Shown: positions 57,788 through 64,000 of the stretch, piece by piece
Layout: every line of letters begins with the position of its first letter
Position numbering within the stretch: the stretch's first letter is position 1
From: Saprospiraceae bacterium
GTDB lineage: Bacteria; Bacteroidota; Bacteroidia; Chitinophagales; Saprospiraceae
Direction: 5' to 3'
Assembly (NCBI GenBank): GCA_020629715.1
Contig: JAHDCU010000003.1
Coordinates: 434,879 to 498,878 of the forward strand
DNA: 64,000 nt
Position numbers and translations under genes: made by a program
The notes under the pieces: model-generated
Database searches by the model: none
What the model was told of the DNA's origin: nothing
What the model saw: only the letters and a program-made list of their open reading frames with translations

Positions 57788-58204
57788 ATGTATCCACCAG
57801 AATTAGTAGCACCCATGTCCAAAGATTTGACAGATTTTGGGTTTCAAGGATTATCATCTCCTCAAGAAGTAGATGATGTACTCAATATAAAAGAAGGCAC
57901 TACTCTACTCGTAGTGAATAGTGTATGTGGCTGTGCTGCCGCTAATGCTCGACCAGCGGCTAAGATGTCGCTACAACATACTCAAAGACCAGATCGTGCA
58001 GTCACGGTATTTGCAGGTGTAGATAAAGATGCTACTGCTAAGGCTCGAGAGCACCTATTACCTTATCCTCCCAGTTCTCCATCGATTGCTTTATTTAAAG
58101 ATGGACAACTGGTACATATGATCGAGAGACACCATATCGAAGGAAGATCAGCGCAGATGATTGCAGAGAATCTTGTACAAGCATTTGACGCTTTTTGTAA
58201 ATAA
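57788..58204 (+). CDS. BrxA/BrxB-type bacilliredoxin (YphP/YqiW family)
   Basis: 138 residues, thioredoxin-like fold with the family's CGC motif at C47-G-C49 (NSVCGCAAANARP). It starts with MYPPELVAPM, typical of the family, and ends with HHIEGRSAQMIAENL. Bacilliredoxins remove bacillithiol from mixed disulfides; whether this organism makes bacillithiol cannot be seen here. The gene has a 243-nt upstream region shared with the divergent lipoprotein gene and is closed by a hairpin terminator. Confidence 0.9.
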   Translation: MYPPELVAPMSKDLTDFGFQGLSSPQEVDDVLNIKEGTTLLVVNSVCGCAAANARPAAKMSLQHTQRPDRAVTVFAGVDKDATAKAREHLLPYPPSSPSIALFKDGQLVHMIERHHIEGRSAQMIAENLVQAFDAFCK

Positions 58205-58278
58205 TATTTATTCAATAGTTTATTTGGTATTAAAATTGTACCTTTTGGAGTAAATCCTTTCAACTTTTGAAAACACGT

Positions 58279-58318
58279 TAAGCTTCGCAACTTTACAGTT
58301 ACGAAGCTTATTTTTTTT
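58279..58318 (+). terminator. Rho-independent terminator after the bacilliredoxin gene
   Basis: A 9-bp perfect stem TAAGCTTCG (58279-58287) with CGAAGCTTA (58302-58310), loop of 14 nt, followed by eight T residues. It ends just before the convergent giant surface-protein gene. Confidence 0.85.
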
Positions 58319-58320
58319 AC

Positions 58321-61300
58321 TTATTTAGTGACTATTACTTGTTTGATGATTCGCTGATATTCGAATTGTATGCTAAGCATATAGATACCTTCGCTTAACT
58401 CATTAGCATTCAGCTCGATAATATTTTCTCCTAGATTTATCTCCCTTGGAGCTAGATGCTGCACTACTCTGCCTGACTGATCATAGAGCTGTATAGCTAC
58501 AGGGCTCTCTTTGGATGATTGGATACGTATAGAAGCCTCATCTACTATTGGATTAGGCATGATATTGACTATAAAATCTTGGTCATCTTGAGTCTCAAAC
58601 CCAAGTTCAGTGCTATACAATAATAGCCCTTGACCATTCATCATAGCTAATCTATAGATATAATCTCCTGCTGTATGAAGATCATAATCTTGGTATGAAT
58701 CATAAGATGGTCGATCTTCGATAATTGCTTCAAAATCATCATCATTGGATCGCTCTAAAGTCACTATGCAATCAGGGTCCACATCCCAATCAAAATAATG
58801 ATGACTCTCCCTTCGATCTCCAGCAAAATCGACCTCAAGATCATAGATCGGCATGACACCGGCATCTACTTGCAATATTTCATATGACGGCTTTACATCA
58901 AAGTAATCCGTTGTACCATAACCAAATCGCTCGGTCACTTTACTTTCTGTAGATCGGGTATAAGATAACTGCCCTGCAAAGTCTCCATCGATATCAAATT
59001 TCATATAATATCTACCTGCAGGGACTTTAGTAAAGCTCAAGTGCTCTAGATCATTGCTTTTTTGACTAGCGACTAGATCTCCTTTATTATTGTAAAGCTC
59101 TGCTGTGATATCCGTCAGATAGTGTTCGTTATCATCGATAGAGGCATCGGCATCGATATCCATCCACATACGACCTTCTATATCGGTACCTGGATAGAAT
59201 CCAAATTTCTCGTAAGAGTATAGATTATTGAAAGTGATTTCAGTCTCGAAATACCCCGGACTCATTTCATCCATATTAGGATCTGCGGTGAGATAATGAT
59301 CTTCTAGTAAAAATCTGAGTCTGTATGTACCTGAAGAGATATTTTCAAACACATAAGCTCCATTGTCTGAGGTCATCATTTCATCGATCTTGGTATCATT
59401 CATATTCCATAACTCTACCATGACATCAGGCATCATAAATTCATTGATATCATAGCTATTACTAGCATTCATATCTTCGTATACTAACCCAGATATCCCG
59501 TTAACAGGGAACATACCTGCATCTACGTGCATATTATAGTCGCCATTGCTTAAGCTAAACATATTACTGAGTCCAGTGATATCTGCATCACTATCTAAAT
59601 TATCATCGGTTCCATTATTTTGTACCGTAAGCATCAGATTATCTATTGGAACAAACTGGACCTGATAATCACCTGGAGCGATATTGAAAAATCTATATTC
59701 ACCATCAAAATCAGTGATGGTGGAAGCTACTGTAGCGCCACTCATATTTTTCAAATTGACGACAATATTTTCGATACCTTCTTCATTGAAGGTCTGAATA
59801 CCGTCTCTATTAAAGTCAAGCCATACTCTACTACCTACAAGAGAGCTGGCCTCTACTAGACCAGCATCTAAATCTTGAAAATTGACACTATGTGCCAGTG
59901 ATACTAATGGTGTATTACCCGTACTATTGGCATCACTATCGATATCATCATTACCTGCATTGGCCGTGGTAAACATAAAACCTGTAGGTGCCGTAAAGCT
60001 GACGAAATATACACCTTGGGTAAGTCCGCCAAAGTTGTACATTCCATTAGCATCTGTAGTAGTACTTGCTATCACGCTTCCATTTGTAGCACGTAGATCT
60101 ACTGCTACACCTGCAATGCCAGGCTCTCCTGCATCTTGGATTCCGTTTTCATTGAGATCGTTCCATACAAAATCTCCTAATCCCGCAGGTATAAAAAATC
60201 CACCGTCGATATCAGTATCTGATTCACCAGAGGCTAGATTGACAATATTCGTTGCTCCAGGCTCGATCACAGATGTGATGTCCGAGTCTTGGCTATCATT
60301 ACCACCTTGATCAGGATCTGTAAATAGATAATCGCTCGGTGGCGTAAAGACCAAGTAATATGCTCCTGGTTGAACATTGGCAAACTCATAGAATCCACTT
60401 TCAAGTGTAACAGGATCGGGGCCCGATGTGGTGGTTGTGATCAAATCACCATCTATGGAGAATAACTCTATCGTAACTCCATCTAAGCCAGGCTCTTGAC
60501 CATCTTGAACTCCATTACCATTGATATCTACCCAACAATAATCTCCAATATAAGCTGGATCTTGTAAAAGTCCAGCATCTACAGAAGTCTCGACTTCACC
60601 AGAGGTTAGGGTATACATAGGTGTAGTCCCAAATCCGTTAGAAGAGTTGACATCAGAGTCAATAGTATCATCACCACCAATATTAGGATCTGTAAAAAAC
60701 AGCCCACCAGCGGGATCAAATCGTACATAATAGTTTCCTGGACGTAGACCACCAAAATTATAAACTCCCATGCGACCTGTCGCATTATCTGTGGAGGTAA
60801 ATCGTGTCGCTATCTGAGTATTAGTGGCGTCGAATAGTCGTACTCTGATAGAATTGATGCCTTGCTCCGTGATGTCATTGATACCATTTACATTGAAGTC
60901 ATTGAATACTTGATCACCAATACTTGCAAAACGGTAATATCCCGCATCAAGTGTCGAGATACTAACATTTACAAGATCTGTAGCACCGGTAATTCCTGTT
61001 AATAATACATCACTATCTATATTATCTGCTGTAGTATTTTCAAAAGTAAATCCCTGATTAGTAGGAAGCTCAAATACGACGTAATAATCCATCTTAGGAA
61101 GATTGGTGAAACTGTACTGGCCATTATTATCAGTCGTAGTAGTAGAGATGAGCATATCTGAAGCATCAAATAAGCTGACTTCATATCCTGCTAACAAAGG
61201 ATCACCCGACTCTCTCTCTCCATCTCCATCTATATCTTCCCAAGCAACACCTGAAATATCAATAAACTGTGCTGCTTCTTTTACACCAGCATTGACACCA

Positions 61301-64000
61301 ACAAACTGCATACCGCTCATAGCGCTTAATATACCCGTAACACCAAAGCTGCCATCTACTGATATGACGTCTGAGTCGATAAGGTCATCCATACTCGTAT
61401 TAGCGATAGTAAACTCCTGATTGCTATCAAAAGCAAAAGCAACAATATAATCTTGAATCATTAGGTCTTCAAATATGTAAGTACCTAGATTAGAAGTGCT
61501 CGTACTTGCTACTGTAGCACCTGAGGCATCTCTAAGCTCAACCACTGCATCAGGTACTATCGCATCTGCGGGATCAATAAGACCATTTTGGTTAGTATCA
61601 AAAAAGTATACACCAGCGATAGACGCAAGTCGATAAAGACCCACGTCAATATCATCAATTGATTCATTGATAGCAAGAGAGATGAGATCTGTACTACTAG
61701 CCGAAATACTTTCAGTTATATCAAAATCAAGTTGATCATCGGTACCTACATTTGCCATTGAGAGTAGGTAATCCATAGTTTTATCCACTACTAAGTAATA
61801 GTCTCCTGGCACTAAATTATCAAATAAATATCTACCATCTGAGGCCGAAGTAGTCGTGGCCACTACTACATCATTACTGTTCAGTAAGTTAATCTCAATA
61901 CCCTCAATCGGACTATCATCTGCATCTTGAATTCCATCTACCTTGAGATCTTCTAGTACTACTCCAGCAATACTTCCATTGGCTTGTAAGATGTAGCCTG
62001 CATCTATATCAAAAACAGAGTCTTGACCAGATAGAGCTATTTGAAAGGTACTACCTGGGGCAATATTCTGAATGACATCAGAATCAATAGTATGATCGAC
62101 ACCAACTAAAGGTGCTGTGAATGTATAATTTTCAATATCCCCAAAAACGATATAGTAACTACCTCCTAGAATATCATTAAACTCATATGTTCCGTCTATG
62201 GCAGATATAGTATTCATAATCAATTCATTATCCATGTTGAATAATGTAATGGTAACGGGATCAGCAGCTGGTTCCATATTATTATTAAGACCATCACGGT
62301 TATCATCAAACCATACACTACCAGAAATACTACTCATAGCTGGGACTGCAAAACCTGCATCTACTCCCGTAAGATCGGTATCCAAAAATAAGAATACATT
62401 AGTCACTTCATTACCTACCACATCAGAATCTATACTGTCATCTCCAGCATTGGGTATGGTAAAACCAAATCCAAAAGGATCATCAAACTCAACATTGTAT
62501 AAGCCGGCAACCAAGTTTTCAAACTTATATGCGCCTGAAATATCCGTCAGCGTAGATGCTAATATAACTCCTGCATTATTCTTCAACGTAACGCTTACAT
62601 TACTCAAAAATATCTCATTATTATCACGTAATCCATTGAGATCACTATCTCTCCATGCTAGACCAGCAATAGAGCTACTGCCAACGGCAATGAGGCCAGC
62701 ATCTATATTTTCAACCGTCTCTCCAGCAGAAACAGAAATAATATCAGATGTCAATAGACCATTACCGCCGGTAATGTCAGAATCAATAGTATCATCTCCT
62801 GCATCAGCTATTGTGAGCTCAAAATTATCAGGTAATGTGATCTGTATGTAATAATCACCTGCAGGCAACTGAACGAACATGTAATGTCCTTGGCTATCTG
62901 TCATCATATTACTGATATTATTGCCGTCAACATCAAAAAGCTGTACTAATACATCTTCTACAGGAAACTCCGTCATATCAAAAAGACCATTCCTATTGAT
63001 ATCATTCCATACTGTTCCAATTATGGTACTTTGATTTTCTTGTACCAATCCTACATCAAGATTAAGGAACTCAATGCCAGATCTGATCAAAGTCTGATCC
63101 GTAAAACCAAATAAAGACATTATAATGGAAACATCACTATCTATGGTATCATCGGCACCTTGATTGGCCATGGTAAAACTATATTCATCTCCGCTTGTAA
63201 CTCTTATCTGATACAAGCCCGGTGCATAATCTTCAAAAAGGTAAATCCCATCTGTATCTGTAGATGTCGTTGCGATAATACTTCCAGAGGAATGTACAAG
63301 CTCAATCGTAATTCCTTCAATACCGATCTCACCCAAATCTCGAAGCCCATTTTCATTTTCATCTAACCAAACCTGGTCTCCGATAGATACCAGCTCATAG
63401 ACCCCAAGGTCAAGATTAGTTATTTCATTAAGTGGATTTAATATCAATTCCTCTGATACTACCATATTACCATCTATCGTAAAATCACTATCCACTATGT
63501 CATTCAGACCTACATTTGCAGTAGTTATTTCATATTGACCATCAATAATCATTTTGACCATATACTGACCTGGTGAAAGATCATCAAATAGATAAGCTCC
63601 ATCCATATCAGTCATAAGCAATGCAACTACATTATCAGAGGCATCAAGTAACTCTACTTGAACTCCCTCAAGTAGAAGCTCATCATTATCTCTTATTCCG
63701 TTTCCGTCGTCATCTATAAAAACAAGACCTGAGATATTGGATCTCATATCTACGAGACCTAAGTCAATAGTATTATTTTGCTCTCCAGAGCACAGTTCAA
63801 ATATTGAAGTCCTGCCTACTCCATTTGTAATAGTAATATCAGAATCTAATGTATTATCAGCACTAGCATTGCCTAAGGTACTATCAAAGCCATCAGGATA
63901 ATTGATAACTAGCTGATACATAGATGGAAGTAAATCATCGAATATGTACTGGCCTCCATCACTGCTTTCTGTAGAACTCAATATGTTTCCATCTTGATCC
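58321..64000 (-). CDS. Giant surface protein with SdrD-B-like repeats and T9SS sorting domain, 5' end outside window
   Basis: The frame is open past the window end, so only the C-terminal 1890 or so residues are seen. They contain at least 14 complete SdrD-B-like beta domains of about 110-120 residues plus a partial one, each with a Ca2+-binding-like start (for example VWLDENENGLRDLGE), a conserved GxYLFEDL/GxYxVxF middle and a closing DTIDSDV-like motif. After the last repeat come a spacer domain (about 150 residues) and a T9SS sorting tail (IMPNPIVDEASIRIQ ... EGIYMLSI). It is probably a long, calcium-stiffened adhesin or stalk exported by the T9SS. The repeats are clearly diverged in protein sequence. 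Confidence 0.93.
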   Translation of the reverse strand, partial: DQDGNILSSTESSDGGQYIFDDLLPSMYQLVINYPDGFDSTLGNASADNTLDSDITITNGVGRTSIFELCSGEQNNTIDLGLVDMRSNISGLVFIDDDGNGIRDNDELLLEGVQVELLDASDNVVALLMTDMDGAYLFDDLSPGQYMVKMIIDGQYEITTANVGLNDIVDSDFTIDGNMVVSEELILNPLNEITNLDLGVYELVSIGDQVWLDENENGLRDLGEIGIEGITIELVHSSGSIIATTSTDTDGIYLFEDYAPGLYQIRVTSGDEYSFTMANQGADDTIDSDVSIIMSLFGFTDQTLIRSGIEFLNLDVGLVQENQSTIIGTVWNDINRNGLFDMTEFPVEDVLVQLFDVDGNNISNMMTDSQGHYMFVQLPAGDYYIQITLPDNFELTIADAGDDTIDSDITGGNGLLTSDIISVSAGETVENIDAGLIAVGSSSIAGLAWRDSDLNGLRDNNEIFLSNVSVTLKNNAGVILASTLTDISGAYKFENLVAGLYNVEFDDPFGFGFTIPNAGDDSIDSDVVGNEVTNVFLFLDTDLTGVDAGFAVPAMSSISGSVWFDDNRDGLNNNMEPAADPVTITLFNMDNELIMNTISAIDGTYEFNDILGGSYYIVFGDIENYTFTAPLVGVDHTIDSDVIQNIAPGSTFQIALSGQDSVFDIDAGYILQANGSIAGVVLEDLKVDGIQDADDSPIEGIEINLLNSNDVVVATTTSASDGRYLFDNLVPGDYYLVVDKTMDYLLSMANVGTDDQLDFDITESISASSTDLISLAINESIDDIDVGLYRLASIAGVYFFDTNQNGLIDPADAIVPDAVVELRDASGATVASTSTSNLGTYIFEDLMIQDYIVAFAFDSNQEFTIANTSMDDLIDSDVISVDGSFGVTGILSAMSGMQFVGVNAGVKEAAQFIDISGVAWEDIDGDGERESGDPLLAGYEVSLFDASDMLISTTTTDNNGQYSFTNLPKMDYYVVFELPTNQGFTFENTTADNIDSDVLLTGITGATDLVNVSISTLDAGYYRFASIGDQVFNDFNVNGINDITEQGINSIRVRLFDATNTQIATRFTSTDNATGRMGVYNFGGLRPGNYYVRFDPAGGLFFTDPNIGGDDTIDSDVNSSNGFGTTPMYTLTSGEVETSVDAGLLQDPAYIGDYCWVDINGNGVQDGQEPGLDGVTIELFSIDGDLITTTTSGPDPVTLESGFYEFANVQPGAYYLVFTPPSDYLFTDPDQGGNDSQDSDITSVIEPGATNIVNLASGESDTDIDGGFFIPAGLGDFVWNDLNENGIQDAGEPGIAGVAVDLRATNGSVIASTTTDANGMYNFGGLTQGVYFVSFTAPTGFMFTTANAGNDDIDSDANSTGNTPLVSLAHSVNFQDLDAGLVEASSLVGSRVWLDFNRDGIQTFNEEGIENIVVNLKNMSGATVASTITDFDGEYRFFNIAPGDYQVQFVPIDNLMLTVQNNGTDDNLDSDADITGLSNMFSLSNGDYNMHVDAGMFPVNGISGLVYEDMNASNSYDINEFMMPDVMVELWNMNDTKIDEMMTSDNGAYVFENISSGTYRLRFLLEDHYLTADPNMDEMSPGYFETEITFNNLYSYEKFGFYPGTDIEGRMWMDIDADASIDDNEHYLTDITAELYNNKGDLVASQKSNDLEHLSFTKVPAGRYYMKFDIDGDFAGQLSYTRSTESKVTERFGYGTTDYFDVKPSYEILQVDAGVMPIYDLEVDFAGDRRESHHYFDWDVDPDCIVTLERSNDDDFEAIIEDRPSYDSYQDYDLHTAGDYIYRLAMMNGQGLLLYSTELGFETQDDQDFIVNIMPNPIVDEASIRIQSSKESPVAIQLYDQSGRVVQHLAPREINLGENIIELNANELSEGIYMLSIQFEYQRIIKQVIVTK

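Noticed and set aside
57788-58204. BrxA/BrxB name suggesting a BREX phage-defence locus
   Set aside because: The protein is a thioredoxin-fold bacilliredoxin with CGC. No BREX genes (pglX, pglZ, brxC, brxL) are nearby; the name is only shared.
59882-60310. Several long plus-strand open frames opposite the giant repeat protein (also 61103-61420 and 62198-62851)
   Set aside because: They are mirror frames of the minus-strand repeats, have biased Ser/Pro-rich composition and no family features.

Overview
The window looks like chromosomal DNA from a member of the Bacteroidota, most likely a free-living Saprospiria/Lewinella-type bacterium. The evidence is low-GC sequence, several proteins ending in type IX secretion (T9SS) sorting domains, T9SS machinery genes (PorP/SprF, a PorE-like OmpA protein and a T9SS plug protein), a complete Na+-translocating NADH:quinone reductase operon, and promoters of the Bacteroidota form TTG-N17-19-TAnnTTTG. 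I saw no rRNA, tRNA, CRISPR array, prophage or insertion sequence. The family-level placement is inference.

Layout. 1-4557 (+): a tightly overlapping cassette of an MbnP-like protein (cut by the window edge), an MbnH/MauG-type di-heme peroxidase and two tandem YHYH-domain proteins with T9SS tails, closed by a strong terminator. 4653-6000 (-): an ECF sigma factor, a small one-helix protein and a Spy/CpxP-like protein. 6074-7119: TspO and a small lipoprotein. 7179-19029 (-): PorP/SprF, a PorE-like OmpA protein and pnuC; then nqrABCDEF from its own promoter, ended by a hairpin terminator; then an M14 carboxypeptidase lipoprotein. 19136-24585: a DUF2279 protein, a PA0069-type radical SAM protein with 9-bp tandem repeats on both sides, scpA, an L-domain repeat protein and an Omp85-type barrel. 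24746-28644 (+): aspS, a CHAP-domain protein and a polytopic membrane protein.

28649-33496: a membrane TPR protein, a lipoprotein, a gamma-carbonic anhydrase, a TraB/GumN lipoprotein and an RlmB-type methyltransferase whose start codon is unclear. 33725-37258 (+): a large secreted M36 metalloprotease. 37370-39857 (-): a coiled-coil protein and asd. 39934-43435 (+): a lamin-tail protein next to an EEP-fold protein (possibly a split version of LTD+EEP nucleases), a small DUF4177-like protein and a GNAT acetyltransferase. 43425-50907: phosphohexomutase, pcm, a lipoprotein, tadA, guaB, a 3-methyladenine glycosylase, the T9SS plug protein and a small membrane protein. 50913-58204: an alpha/beta hydrolase, TolC, a membrane-fusion adaptor, a TIGR04282-type glycosyltransferase, a cytochrome/DUF5777/haem-motif lipoprotein cluster and a bacilliredoxin. 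58321-64000 (-): a giant surface protein of at least 14 SdrD-B-like repeats with a T9SS tail, running off the window.

How it fits together. Respiration and redox (Nqr, PnuC for NAD precursors, two periplasmic cytochrome modules) and surface export (PorP, PorE-like, plug, and at least four clear T9SS cargoes) dominate; the rest is mainly housekeeping. The most promising less-described features are the MbnP/MbnH/YHYH cassette, NqrA with an N-terminal export signal and membrane anchor, the DUF1573 extension on the PorE-like protein, and the adjacent LTD and EEP genes.
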